This document shows, piece by piece, positions 1 to 13,080 of a stretch of 64,000 bases of DNA; position 1 is the stretch's first letter; the number at the start of each line of letters is the position of its first letter. Source of the stretch: Haplomitrium mnioides (taxonomy: Eukaryota > Marchantiophyta > Haplomitriopsida > Calobryales); contig JBNGIS010000002.1 in the NCBI GenBank assembly GCA_049999725.1, positions 155,964-219,963 of the forward strand, in the 5' to 3' direction. A program made the translations under genes and the position numbers. Under the pieces are notes generated by a model. It was not told the DNA's origin, ran no database searches, and was given only the letters and a program-made list of their open reading frames with translations.

Positions 1-1324
1 GGGAGACCAAACTCGAGGAGGAAGAGGCAAGTGAGGGAGAGAGGAGAGATTCCAGCCAAGATTCATGTGTGGGGAGTGGACTTGAGCAAGGAGACCAGCG
101 GGGGTGGAGGTGGACTGAAGGGGAGCTGAGAATCGTTGAGCGTGGGGGCTCTAGAGTCTCAAGCAATCCAGGTGGACTCATCGTTGTAGGTGGACCAAGC
201 ATTTGGAGGTGGATCGCCAAGTGAATTTGAAGGGAATCTGTCAACTTGAATTCGTGGGAGGCTGCCAAGGGGGGTCTTGGGGTCGTCTCAGCTTCATCTG
301 TGCAAGAGCATCAATCCTAGGGGCGATTGGGGGCGTTTCTGATCATAATTCTCAAGTGGAGTTAAGAGAGAAGTGGCTGTGTTAGTGCCTGCGCGCTGCA
401 TAGAAGATCCAGTTGAGGCTCAAGGTGGAGTGGTGGCCAGCAGTTGTGGGGACTGTCTTCCAGAGGTGGAAGTTAAAGAAATCCTCTTCCAAGCATGAGG
501 AAGTAAATTGAGGGCTTCTCGCGAGGAAAGTTGAAAAACTATCTTATTGAGAGTGGGTGGCTGAAGGAGTGGAGGAGAACTAGAGTGGCTGATGGGAGCT
601 GAAGGAGGATTGAGAGAAAAGATCAGTTCTTGAGAGGTGGAAGAAATCAGCAGGGCAGTGTGCAAGTACCGGTGTTTTCTTGTTTACGTGTGCTATTTAG
701 ATTTGTGTTCTGTTTGTAGTTCTGTGTTATTCATAGTTTTAGAAGGCCTGTATTGCATTTGTCCAATCCTGAAGACACCTTGGACAGGGGAAATCAGGAC
801 TAGCAGCATTGTAATTGTGATAATTGGATACTAAGACATGCTTTCTTTTGTAAAACAAAGTGATTGGGTCCAGTTTTGGACTTCAAAATTATAAGACGAA
901 GTGGTTCAGCAGCATTACAGTCTCTTCGTGGGTGGTTGGGGGGAATGGATGTGTATGAGCAGGTGGGTTTGTAAAGCAATTGTGGGCTAGGGTCCAAGAC
1001 CGTGAGGCAACCACGAATCAACCAGGGCTCTCCAAGAGACCACTGCAACCAAGAATCAGATGCTCTATTCTATTTGCCCCTGTCTTCCAAGTGGCACCTT
1101 TCGAGGTTAAGGCCTGAAGAAGGGATGTGACCAACATCTATGGGCAGTGGCGGTTGTGCTTGGGTGTTGTGGAGTGTTGCACAGTCATTTCTATATGGAA
1201 AGCGGTTGTTGGGGTCCATTCGGTCCAAAGCCCCTCCCATAAAAGGTCCCAAAACACTAAGCCAGCTCTTAATCGGGGGAAACTCTGTCGGAAAAGAGTT
1301 AAGGCTCCGACCACGGGGCTGACA
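1..1324 (+). mobile_element. Family D giant LTR, 3' part of copy 1 (cut by window edge)
   Basis: This stretch matches the last 1.3 kb of the complete family D unit ending at 31593, in the same orientation. It also matches, inverted, the part of the second copy between 1409 and about 2700. It ends in GGGGCTGACA at 1324, the same terminus as the complete copies. The 5' part lies outside the window, so the target duplication cannot be checked; the 3' duplication should be CTCAT at 1325-1329. Short open frames here are not protein-like. Confidence 0.8.
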
Positions 1325-1408
1325 CTCATCGAAAGGTTGACTTTTGACATCTTCTTGTTTATGAACTAAGAAGAGAGCTAAGTTATTGTAGCTCTTTTAG
1401 AAGCCTTG

Positions 1409-4400
1409 TGTCAGCCCCTTGGTCGGAGCCTTAACTCTTTTCCGACAAAGTTTCCCTCGATTAAGGGCTGACTTATTGTTTTAGGACCTTTTATGGAAGG
1501 GGCTTTGTACCGAATGGACCCCAACTTCTATTTACCAATGCAAGAGTGACTGCACGACCTCGACAACACCCAAGCACACAACTCCAATGCCCACAAATGT
1601 AGGTCACACCCCTTCTTCAGGCCTTAACCTTGAAAGGTGCCACTTGGAAGATAGGGGAAGTTAGAACAGAGCATCTGATTTTGGTCTGCAATGGCCTCTT
1701 GGTGAGTCCTTCAGTAGCCACCTTGCTCATTTACATGCATTTCTCAAGGACACACACAAGTGGATCGATACGCTGCTGAATAAATTCCGAAATATACTTC
1801 AGAGCCCAGATCTAGACCCAGCCACCTTGTATACATAAGGGAAATAGATCCCAACATCCAATTATCACAATACAATGATGTTATTCTTGACTTCCTCTGT
1901 TCATGGTGTCGTCAAGATTTGATAAATGGAATGTCGTCCTTCTAAAACTAAGAACCACACCGACCTACAAACAGAACACAAATCTAACAACACATATAAA
2001 CATAGACACACCTACACATATGCCCTGTCTTGCCAATATTGCATGCCTATCCACCTCTCAAGAACAAATCTCTCCTCCAACTTTCCTTCAGCAACTCCAG
2101 CCTTCCTCTTGCTCTTCACCCACATACTCTGATCCAGATATTTTTCAACTTCCCTTGCGAGAAGCCCTAAATTTACTTCCTCAGGCTTGGAAGAGGATTT
2201 CTTTAACTTCCACCTCTAGAAGACAGTCCTCTCGATTGCTGGGACTGGATCTTCTATGCAGCGCGTGGGCACTAACACAGCCACTCCTCTCTTGACTCCA
2301 CTAGATCGCAACACTAGCAACCCTCTCCGAATGCTGCTGGGACTAATATCCTGCACAAATCAAAGCTGAGACGACACCAGGACCCCCCTTGGCTGCCCCT
2401 CACGAAATACAAACCGAAAGAATCCTCTTCTCCTCTGAGTGTTGGTCCACCTCCAAATGTTGGTTTGCCTTCAAATGTGAGTACACCTAAGTAGTTTGAG
2501 CCCCTAGAGCCTCCTGCTCAGTGATTCCCAGCACCTCCTCAGTCCACCTCCACCTTGTGACGGCCTTCCTTCACGAGTCCACCCACTTCACCCAAGGTCT
2601 CACCAGAACTCTCTCCTTCATATCCCGTTGCTTTCTCTGCACCAAAAAATAGTCCCCATAGCTTCAGAGCAAGGTAGTCTATCCCTGCTTGTTTTCCTCC
2701 CCCAGTCTTGACGATTCATCACCGCCCTTCCTTGAAGGTCCCTGTTTCACTTATCTAACGGCCGAGAGGTGCTTCCCGCCTTTTTGCACATCCTATAGGT
2801 GGGTTTCCTTCCAGATTCAGAGCCTGACATTAGCGCCAACAACTGCGCTTATTTGTTTTCTTCCCAACAAGAGTGATTTCTCGCGAAGCTGACACCTGTA
2901 GCTTTGGCAATCGGCGTTTGAATAGGCATACATTTCTCATTTGTTTTTTCCTTGTTTTAGCTTGACACCCCGTGAGATCCTTTGGATACCAAGCATCGGA
3001 CACGTGGTGCTATAGAGCACCCTGTAAGATTCCATAGACTCACTAGTCTTTGATTTATCGTTGTTTTGACATCCTTTGTTCCCCTTCTGCCCGGATCCAC
3101 GTTAACTGGACTCCCCACTTAGGAAGGTTGAACGGAACCCTCTCAATTGGGGCTCCTCACTTAGGAAGGAAGAACCCCAGTTTAATTTCCAATCAGATTT
3201 CCGATCAGGTTCGCCTTGCCACTGGACGTATCAGCATTCCCGAAGCAGTCTCGATTGGAGTCCTTTGAATAGTCTTGTTGAGCGCAGATCAGAAGCTTGG
3301 TCGGAGGGACTTTTCCCGCAGAGCAACTCGAAGGAATCCATTTGGAGAAGATTGGGCTTGCAGCAGCAGGATCGCGCGACGCATCCCGCGACTGCCTCTC
3401 GATCATCCCGGACTTCCTCAATCCCAGGCTCCGTGATCGCCCGCACACCCTCGCAAGCGCTCGCGGACCCTCGCAAGCCGCCACGTGTCTGCATAATCCC
3501 TCGAGACCTCTCCGTTGCTTTTCGGAACCCTGCCGTTGCTTCACGAAACCCCACAGTTGCCCTTTAGAACCCCGCCGTCGCTTTTCGAAGGCCTGCCGTT
3601 GCTCTTCAAAACCTCGCCACATCATCCATAGCTGCGCCGTCCGACGCCGCTCCGCAAGGGGGTAGGCGGACCGTTGCATTGACCGGATTCTGCAGTTGAC
3701 CCGTCGCTGACCTGTAGGAGCCCTCGGACCACCGCTGAACGCCACGTCATCCGAAACCTTCCTCGGAACCCCGTCGTCGCCATCGGAACCTCGCCGTCGC
3801 TTGCAGACCCTTGCCTGCCGTAACGTCATCACAGAAACCTCTCCGGAACCCCGTCGTCGTTCTTCAAACCTCGCCATATCATCCGTAGCCGCGCTGCCCG
3901 GCGCTGTCCAACGCCGCCTCACAAAGGGGTAGGCGGACCGACGTAGTTGACTGGATTCCGCGGTCGACCCGCGTTGACTCCTCTTCCACGAATGCCACGT
4001 CATCCGCAAAATAGTCCCTCACTGAGTAAGAAAGTTACCTTTGATCGCCGCTTCAGAACTCGCTCGTAATAAGAACTAAGGCTTCGTTCGCTTAACTCTT
4101 TCCTCCGCTTGATATAAGAACCATGGCGGACTCTCCGTGGATCCCCTTTGAACTTTCAGCTCGCCCTGTCGAACTTTCGTCCTTGCCAATGCCGGAGCTG
4201 CGATAGGTCACCATTTTGGCTGTTGGTCCCTTGCTTCTTCTTCTAGTCGGATCGTCGCTTCATCGTCTTTTTGCCATTTTGTGATCTTCCTCTGGCCAGA
4301 TTGTGGATGAATCACCTTTTCGCTATCTTGATCTTCCCTTGGCCGAAACTTTGTTTGATCACCCTTTCGGCCCTCTTCGATCTTGTTCTGGTCGGATCGT

Positions 4401-5775
4401 CGCTTGATCACCTTTTCAGCACCCCTTGCTCTTCGTCTGGTCAGACCTTTGCTATATTGTCGATTCGCAATCCCCTCGTGATAAGAACGATGCGCGCCGT
4501 AGATTCCCGTTGAACTTTCAGACCTTGCTCTGTCGAATCAGCGATGGATCGTCATTTGCCCTTTGGTCGGATCCTCGTTAAGTGGGCACCCCACGTAGGG
4601 TGGCTAATCGGAACCCAGTTAACAGGGGCTCCCCACTTAGGGAGGCTCATCGGAACCCGTTTAAGCAAGGCTCCCCCATTTTCCGCTAAGTCCCGCAGAC
4701 TCCCTGGGACTGCCACGTGTCCCTGAATCCGTAACTATGATCCATCGCTGCTTCACCCTTCCCGCTTAGCCTCGTAGTTGCCTTAAAGAATCCTCCATGC
4801 CGCCGTAATAGTGACAAGTCTTTGCTTCGTCAATCGTCGCTTTGCCCTTCTCGCTTAGCCTTTAAAGAACCCTCCATGCCACCGAAATAGTGACAAGTCA
4901 CCTCTTTGTCTGGTCACTGCTTCGCGTATCCCTGTTTTGCCATCACTTCGGACCCGTCGAACCTTGGTTTGCGGATCCTTGTTAAGTGGGGAGCCCACGT
5001 AAGGAGGCTGATCGGATCCCACTTAACTGGGGATCCCCATGTAGGGAGGCTGGATCCCGTCAAACTCTTCGGATCTGCAAGCGCTGCCACATCGTCCGTC
5101 GGATTCCTCAAAGTGCGGTGGGCTGCCACGTTTCCGTAGCGCTCCACGGACTCCTCGAAACTGTGGCTGTCAGTTAACTTCCAGAAGGTCGTTCGTCATT
5201 GTTTCTGCCTTATTCTCTTCGAGTCAAATTGCACTACGATCGCCTTGAGCTCTTCTCTCTATCAAGGTAGTGCACGCTCTGAATGGTCACGAATTGAGGA
5301 TGTAGTGGTCAAAATTGTTGGCTCCTCCGTTCTACATCCCGATTTTCACCCCCTCGCCTTCATCTCCCGTACTCCTCTCGTGGATTCTTCCTTGACTGTG
5401 ACTGGCTCCTTCCTTCTGATCTCCCTCTCACATCTGCTTGATCCTTCTTGCTCCCCCTTGTGAGCCCTGCCCTTGTCATGTTGCTGCAAGTTCCTTTGAT
5501 CCCTTTGCTAGCCTTCTTACCTGACTCCTGTGGATTCCACAAGGCTCCCCCTTGGCTTGCAGGCTTCATGACATCCACAGGGAAAGGTAGAAAAGAAAAG
5601 AAAGGAAGGGAAGGGAAAGGGGGAAAGAGTAGAAAGGTGCAAGATTGGCATAACAACAATATCACAACAAAATGTAATAACACACAACATGCTAACACAA
5701 ATTGGAGAAATCAACCAGGCTAAGACGCTCAGAATTTACAAAAATTGAAAAAAACTTAGACACACCCGGCCGACA
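1409..5775 (-). mobile_element. Family D giant solo LTR-like unit, copy 2, with perfect 5-bp target duplication
   Basis: Read on the minus strand, the unit starts TGTCGGCCGG at 5775 and ends GGGGCTGACA at 1409 (4367 bp). It is flanked by the direct repeat CCTTG at 1404-1408 and 5776-5780. TG...CA ends and a 5-bp target duplication are the mark of LTR-integrase insertion. The unit is GC-richer than its surroundings and carries internal near-repeats, for example 3640-3720 against 3880-3990 and the 4208-4450 block. I see no retroviral protein motif, primer site or second terminal repeat inside, so a solo giant LTR, or a LARD-type non-autonomous element, fits best. Confidence 0.85.
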
Positions 5776-5984
5776 CCTTGATTCTTTATAAGCAAAGGTG
5801 CTCTGGTTCCGATATCAGAAGATCACTACTTTGGAATTTCTCAAGAATGTGTCACTCAAAGAAAAGAATTGTGAGGTCTCATGCATTGTATGCGCATGAG
5901 ACTCAATTGTTTTTCATTCTCTATTGTGTGTATATAGATGTTATAGACTGTGTGTGGACAATGTAGTTGTGTAAGCGATATGTA

Positions 5985-6501
5985 TGCGCATGACAACAAT
6001 GATGAAGACATTATCGATTAAAAAATATAGATTATGTACTAGTTCAAGCATGATGTTGTGCTATTTATAAAGGAATAGAGAGAAGTGAAGGAAGTGGAAG
6101 AGAATTAGTTTTAGGGTTGAAATCATTTCAAGGTTATTTTCTTTTGAAGTTTCTTCAAGTGAAATGGTATAAGGTTACTTTAAGGTTAAAGTGGGAAAAG
6201 ATTACTTACCTTCAAAGTTGCTTTTAGAGAAGTAAGAGAAAATCACTTTTATGGCTGAAATTAGAAGTGACTTGCAAGTGAAAGAAGGGGGATGACATGT
6301 TCTGGAGTTCCTCTTAGTTTGGTTTGGCTCTTTGGTTGCTTGGCTTTAGCTTGCACTATTGGCCTTGAGTTGTATAACTCTATTAGAGTTATCTTTGAGT
6401 TGTTGCTCATTTGAAAGTTGTTCTTTTAGTTCTTTTACATTCTATTAGAGTTTTCTTGGAGTTGCTACTTATTTGAAAGTTGTTCTTTGATTTCTTTTAC
6501 A
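5985..6501 (+). mobile_element. Family B gypsy 3' end and LTR
   Basis: Positions 5985-6034 match the end of the family B pol region (compare 20560-20605). From 6035 (TGTACTAG...) to 6501 (...TTTTACA) runs an LTR related to 20606-21074 and 57934-58523, with the shared GTGCTATTTATAA block near its start. There is no target duplication around the LTR alone, as expected if it is the 3' end of a decayed element. Confidence 0.65.
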
Positions 6502-7079
6502 CTTGCAGTCCCAAAGCTCAAGAAGCAAGGAGAAACCAATTTTTGACCCACAAGCAATTTTCAAGCTAACTTTATAGAGAAGATCTTGGCTCACTCAATG
6601 AAACTATAAGCCAAGAAAAAAAGAAAATGAGCAAACATACATATAAATGTGGAAAGAAGAAATGTTTGAAGAAAACTCATAATCGAATCACTTCGTGAAG
6701 AGAACAATCACTTCCTTGATCGATGAAGAAACTTTCCAAATACCACGATATGGATCTGCCAGAAAACCACATGATCAATCACAACTTTGAGATCATTCCT
6801 CTTGAGAATAGTAGAACCTATATAATTGATAATGGTAGTATTCACACAATATTGATATGTAGATCCTACTTCTAACATATTACACCATGAAGTTGACAAA
6901 TGATGAAAATCATATGAAGTAATCACATTGAAGAAGGACGTGGATTTGTGAAGATTATTTTTTTGCAAGCGACAGTCTTTCATACTAAATATGCTATCTA
7001 TGAACCTAGTGTTACTAGGAACTTGATGAACGATACCTCTATAGGACTTTGGATACGTATATTTATATGAGAGCACTCT
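6502..7079. other. No recognised gene
   Basis: AT-rich sequence between the family B LTR and the Copia remnant. The longest open frame is 122 codons on the minus strand (6708-7076) and shows no domain I recognise. It may be further decayed Copia sequence. Confidence 0.4.
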
Positions 7080-8400
7080 TAGAGCTAATTGCTAGGAATA
7101 TCTATCATATTGAGAGGGAGCATGTTTCCAAAGGCAAACCTCAAAGCTATACATCTACTTCCATACAAAATACCACTATGAAGCTCAGTTGAGAGAGCAT
7201 TGAGCATGGAGCTATAGTCCCTCTAATCCAGATACCAATGAGTAGGCTTTTAACCCCTCTTGTGAATCAGTTTATGCCTATGGCCAAAGATAGATATGGA
7301 GTCTAGATCATGCAATCTATATATGCACTTAAGGAAAGGGAAAGAACATGGTATGAAATATTTCAAGAAGAGATGTTAGTTATGGGTTTCACCATGCTTA
7401 TTCATTAAACATTTCAACAATGAATTTATTATTGTTTCCATACATAATGATGATATTAACCTTTTTGGTCATAAATCCTTGAGCATACTATTACAATGCT
7501 TAAGAAAATCTTTGACATGAAGGTATATTGGCCGCACCATCTATTTCTCAGGCCTTCCATTTAAGTACTTAGAAGATGTCATATTTTTGCATCAAAGTAC
7601 ATATACTAAGAAGGTCCTCAAACAATTTAACATGAATAAAACTGATCCTACTACATCTCCTATAGAGATACCTACATTGGATTGAGATAAAAATATGTTT
7701 AAGAAGAGAACTAAAAATGAGCTCCTACTTGGATTTGAGACATCTTATCTCTCAACCATTGGTGCTGTTATGTTTCCTGCTAATCAAACTCATCCTACAT
7801 TGTCTTTTTCATGAAGTTTTGTTTTAGACATAGCTCACAACCTACCATTCGGCATTAGACGTATGATATTAAACATATTTTTTGAAACTTGCAAGGCACC
7901 ATTGACATGGGACTTTATTACCCTAGACACACTAGCAAGATCTTCACCGGCTATGTTGATGCCGGATATCTATCTGATCTAGACAATGTATTCCTATATA
8001 GCCATACTACTTTATCTTGGAAGAGTACTAAGCAAACTCTTTCTTGTACCTATTCTAACTATGCAAAGATCATACCATTGTATGAGGCTAGTAGGTAGTA
8101 TATATGGTTGAGGAGGATGATTGATCATATAAGTGTGCATTGTGGTTTCCCTTGCTTAAATAACCTTACTGTTTTGTATGAAAACAATTTGGCATGTGTT
8201 GTTTTGAATGAAGTCAATAGGTTTCTAATGGATTCATTAAAGGCAACCATATCAAGCAAATAGTGCTGAAATGTTTGTTTACTCATGAGCAACACGACAA
8301 TACAATCTCTATGCATGTTGTTGCAGGCAAGAAAAAATTGAGCTGATTCGTTATGAAGGCTTTGACTCCAGCTCTTCATTGGCCACATTGTGATGGCATT
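7080..8400 (+). pseudogene. Decayed Ty1/Copia pol: end of RT and RNase H
   Basis: Broken plus-strand frames read as the end of a Copia reverse transcriptase and the following connection (7545-7700, including a KYLEDV-like patch). RNase H follows at about 7880-8400, with GTIDMGLYYP, the D-A-GYLSD segment and LSWKSTKQT, all characteristic of Copia RNase H. Several stops and frameshifts break it, and there is no integrase or LTR that I can define. It is a dead remnant. The minus-strand open frame at 8125-8388 is a shadow of it. Confidence 0.8.
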
Positions 8401-11400
8401 GACCTACGCTGACTAACTTGACTTATAGACACTTGACTTTTTATATTGCTTTATTTTTATCTCTTACTATTTGTCTATTTTTTTGCACATCTAGGTGGTT
8501 GTACTCTTTCCCTTGCATGAGTATGAGAGGGTTTTAATGAGCAACACCTTCATCATATACGGGAACATCACAAGCATGAGTTGGCAGAGTTTTTTTTTAC
8601 ATCTAGATACCTATATTTTGTTGGTTGTTTGCAACATTCCCATATTATAACCAATAGGAAGTGTCAAGATATAAGGCTAGAATAGCACACTACACTAAAA
8701 TTGTACTAAACTATTCTTCCTATAAGAACATATGATTACAACAATACAATCATAAATACAAGAAGAGAGAAGATAGAGAAAAGAGATTCTGAGGATATAT
8801 CTTGAGATATATGATTGAATAATTCCTACCTTCTAACAAAAGGGAAGATTTTAAGGGAATAACTTCCAAAAAAAGAGCAAGGAGCATGAAGAAATAGGGC
8901 TTTTGGACTCAAATGAAGAAATTTCCATCAATTTCAAGTTGGTGCTAATCAAACTACATTGGAAAGAGAGATACAATCACAACTCGGAGCGGAGAAAGTT
9001 TCTTTGCTGAAAATTAGTGGGATTGTGGAAAGCAAACCACATGTTATACCCGTGATATTTCAGCATCATTGGAGTATGGAGGTAAACAAAATGAGTTTTT
9101 GAGTTGCTAAAGGTAAAAATTGTTGCAAATTGAAGGGGATTAGAGACTCCTCATCATAGATGAAGATTTATTTGCTTTGACACTTTGAAATTTCAGAGGG
9201 CAAGAGTTGTATTTCAAAGACCAACATTGTGATAAAAAACAGATTTTTTGGAGTTGAATGACGAGAGTTACATTGATTTCAATTCAGCAATCTACTATTT
9301 GATGAGTATTAAGCATCCTACAACTCAAAGTCAATTGTTGATCTGAAGCTGAATTTTTGTATGGATCTGTGAAAACAATCATAAAAGATGTGTGTAAACT
9401 ATTAGCAACATAGAAGTATGAGAAAGTATGTTATTAAGCGCAAAATGAATAGAAGGTAGAAAGCTCTCCATTGAAGATGTTGAAACTTGCTACATCATGG
9501 AGAAAGATTTTGTTGCTTATCCTAAGTAATTTTTGTTATTTTTTCTTGAAGCTCTATATAAGTTTCAATAAAGGTTCACTTCAAACAAACTTTGTGCATC
9601 AAACGTGGCAGTGTTTGTTTACTAGTTACAACTAGATACCCTCTATACTCTTGCAAAAAAAGAGCACATACTACAACAATGTGGACTCTCTCTCGTGGAG
9701 ATAAGCTATGTCAGTCTTCCATATCCTCCATTTGATCAAGAACTCAATAAGGCTACAATTCTATGACTTGAAATGTTGGAAATCCAAGATTACATGGTCT
9801 TCAAGGTTTCTACAACTAGAATCAAGTCATAGCCAAGGTTAATTTTGAATAGGTGTTTGCCATTGTGCTAGTTGTAACCTTGATGGTTTCATAAGATTGT
9901 CAAATTTGGTGTAGAGCTATATCTTGGCCCCACCCCCTCTATTATTTTCTAAAAGATAGGTCATTGATTGTTAACAATGTGCAATAGACTATTATAAAAA
10001 AATAGAAAAAAATGAATCTTGCTAGTCCCAAATTTGTTATGTCTATCCATTAATAATTTCAGGTTCAATGTGGAGAAATATTTGACAAACTTTAGAAAGA
10101 AAGGACTATCCATCGTGTTCATTTTTTGTATAGCTATCTAGGATGTTATGTCATGACTTGATGGATTTTTGGTCATGTGTTCATCTCCTATGTCTTTTTC
10201 CAACTTTTACTTTTTGCATGTCATCTTGACTTTTCCTGTGCAATCGAGTTGGTAAATCTGTTCTCTATATGTATTCCTAGAAGATACAGTGACTTGATAT
10301 GTTTCTTGACCCATAATGGGTGTTGAGAATATCGTTTGGATAGATGAGAGTGAAAATTTTGTTAAGAGATGATTAATTATGTATCTCTCAACTAGCAACA
10401 TAGAGTCAATAAGTAAAGCCTATATATTGAACCACTACATATGCTCTCAAGATAAATGTTGGAGCTCTTTTAAATCCCTCTTGCAAAGTGTCATGACATT
10501 CCACTCTTTTTGCTCGACTATTCCTTTGCCATAATCACATAATATTAAATGTTGCATAGGCTAGGTGGGTTTCAGCCATTTGTTCTTTGCTCCATGGTGG
10601 ATAGGTTACACATAGATCAGCCTTAGCATACCATTTTCTCTCCTCACTAATTGTTATAGTTATAGAGCAGATAATAATGTCCATCAGAACTTGAGAAACA
10701 TAAAATCAGGGCCACTTTTTTGGTGAAAAGCAAAGTGTTGTGAACCAATCAATCCTACTATGTTGATTTCCTACCACATCAAACTATATTGGTTTTCTAA
10801 AGCCAACCTCGAGTTAGCCAATAACCGATTTCTTGTAAACACACATCACATACTAATTCATGCACAAAATCTCTTTAATTTCGACAAACATGAGGAGAAA
10901 AAACTACTCAAAGTTCCTAGTTTCAGTGGTTATTATTCTTAAACCAAGAACAAGCTATTTAAAATAGGAACTTTTTTTGGTGAAAAAGTTCTTGAAAAAC
11001 AAAATATACGAGTTTTTTAGGCTCATTTTTGGCAATTTCAACAAGCTTTATAAGTCAAAATGAAATAATTTTATGTAAAAATTGAATGATATTCGTTTTT
11101 TTTCTTCAAAAAATTTCAAAATCTCAAAGTCAATGAAAAGTCTAAAAATTGTACTTTGTTTTCATAAAAACTTGGATTTTGGATAGAATACATTCTAAAG
11201 CCATAAATTTTAAACAAATGTCAAAATTAAGTCATTTTGAAATAATTTTGGTTGCACAAACTTCATGCACGTATAGACATGATCCCACTACAAACTTATT
11301 ATTTGAAAAACAAACAGAAAACTTTGGCAAAAGCCCAAGTAGGCCAGAAGTTAGGAAAATTATTTCAAAGGTCTAAGGTACAAAAGCTTTAAAAACAAAA

Positions 11401-11639
11401 CCTTGCGGGGAGTTCAAAGCTCTTTTTTGAAGTCCACGCAAGAAAAAGGCTGTCAATTTTGTATCCAAATCCATGCACGTAAAGGGTTTAGTAGTCGTAT
11501 TTTACAACGGTTCAACAATTCAAAAGCCTTTAAATTTTAGAAATCCATTTGCGTAAAGGAGTCAATGCTCAAAATCAAAAAAGGCTAGAGCAACCAAACA
11601 AGAAGTGGGTCAGATCACAATTTTTGCAAAGAAAGGGTT
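8401..11639. other. AT-rich intergenic DNA, no recognised gene
   Basis: No frame here shows a domain or a consistent coding pattern; open frames stay below about 75 codons. It is probably old transposon debris. An oligo-A/T-rich part starts near 10940. Confidence 0.4.
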
Positions 11640-11935
11640 CCAAGTTCCACATCAAATCTTTGAGCACCTAAGGTTCTAAGCTATACACTATAGTCTTTGC
11701 ATGTATAAGGTTCTTAGTTCAAAATTAGAGTCTATGCATGCATTGGGATCTAACTTGCACATCAAAGTTTATGCGCACATAGGGTTTCGAGTTATATATC
11801 AGATTCTATGCTCCGCAACAAAGACTATGCGCCCAAAGGGTTTTGAGTTCCGCATAAGAGTCTATGAGCGCATGAGGTTTTGACTTTTGCATCAAATTCT
11901 ATAAACACATAAGGTTCTGAGTTCTAGATTATGGT
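11640..11935. repeat. Degenerate ~36-41-bp tandem array
   Basis: Units carry a core like TATGCGCACATAGGGTTTTGAG, recurring near 11729, 11770, 11806, 11863 and 11900 at roughly 36-41-bp spacing. The reverse complement resembles the array at 61850-62200. Both share the TATGCGC-CATAG near-palindrome with the 24-bp arrays, so they are probably one repeat lineage. Confidence 0.6.
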
Positions 11936-13080
11936 GAAGAATTCACTTATAGACTAAGTATCGCCAAAGAAAACATTGTATCACATTCAAAATTGAAGTA
12001 ATCATTTGATTATGTGTTTTGAGTCTTTTGAACAAACAAATTTGGATCTTGGACTTTGTCATCTTCATGTATTGCTGAAAAAAACACCTCCACAATGCTC
12101 TTTTGATTGTGAATTGAACGTCAGGTAGTGTGTTTAAGATGCCTTTCTTGTTCTTGAACCTCAAATAAAGAGCTCTTGTTCTATTGAAAAAACGTTCGGT
12201 TGGAGTGTCCAACCCAATACGTGCGTCACTCTTGGTGTTTTGAAAATCTATAGAAGGAAACAACTTTGATTGCTTGACCAGCTTGCTAGATCCTTTATAT
12301 TCTTAAGGTTGAGTTTTAGATCCTATGTGTACATAAGGTTCAGCCCTTGATATGCGCACGTAGGGTTCACACCCACGATCTTCATCTATTGAAGCATCTT
12401 GCTCAACAAGTGGCATGTTTTTTCCCAAAATCCTAACCATCACACTTGATGCTCTTGGTTTGCCAACAATTCCCTCCTCAGATTGAAGATTTGAACTATA
12501 TCAAATTATTGTTCAAAAGTAGCATTTTTTTGAGAACATGAATCTTGAAATTCTGTTTGCTTCTTGCCTCTTGATATTCCTACCATTTAAAAATAAAAAT
12601 CAAAAAGTTTGAAACTTTAATCAATAATTCAAATTGATAATCCACCTCTATAGTTGTATACCAAAAAAAAAGGTTTTTTTTTTGGAAAAAACTCATAGTA
12701 CAACAAAATAGTAAAAATGTTTGTGAAGGAAAAGGAAAAATGAAACTAGAAAGATAAACTAAGCAGTGATTTATATACCAAATTTTTCTCCACTCTGTGA
12801 ACCTATATGTCAAGAGCTTTGCAAAGCATTTTTGGCATGAAATTTTATTTTTTGAATCTTTGGTATAAAATGAGCAACTATTGAAAGTTTCTTTCCATAA
12901 TTGCGAGTGTAGTTACGATATCGAGTGTTTCTCTCATGATAGTTTTTGCATTTTATTGTCATTTGGCTTGATTTTCCCTTCCACTTTTTCTACCTTTTCT
13001 TGTTCATTTTTAGAGTGAGGTTTTTGCATATTTTCATAGCAAGGAAAATAACCTCTCAAATTTTTTCTCCAAAATTGACA
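11936..13080. other. AT-rich DNA upstream of the ParB-methyltransferase pseudogene
   Basis: No gene that I can name. A 106-codon minus-strand open frame (11943-12263) has an amino-acid mix that could be coding, but I recognise no family. It could also hold upstream exons of the decayed gene that follows. Confidence 0.35.

Noticed and set aside
3182-4009. 275-codon minus-strand open frame (Arg-rich)
   Set aside because: Also inside family D, with low-complexity Arg/Gly content from GC-rich repeats; not kept in copy 3.
5805-5830. Primer site GGTTCCGATATCAGAAG after family D copy 2
   Set aside because: It lies outside the target duplication (5776-5780), in host DNA, so it is not part of the family D element; match to iMet is weak.
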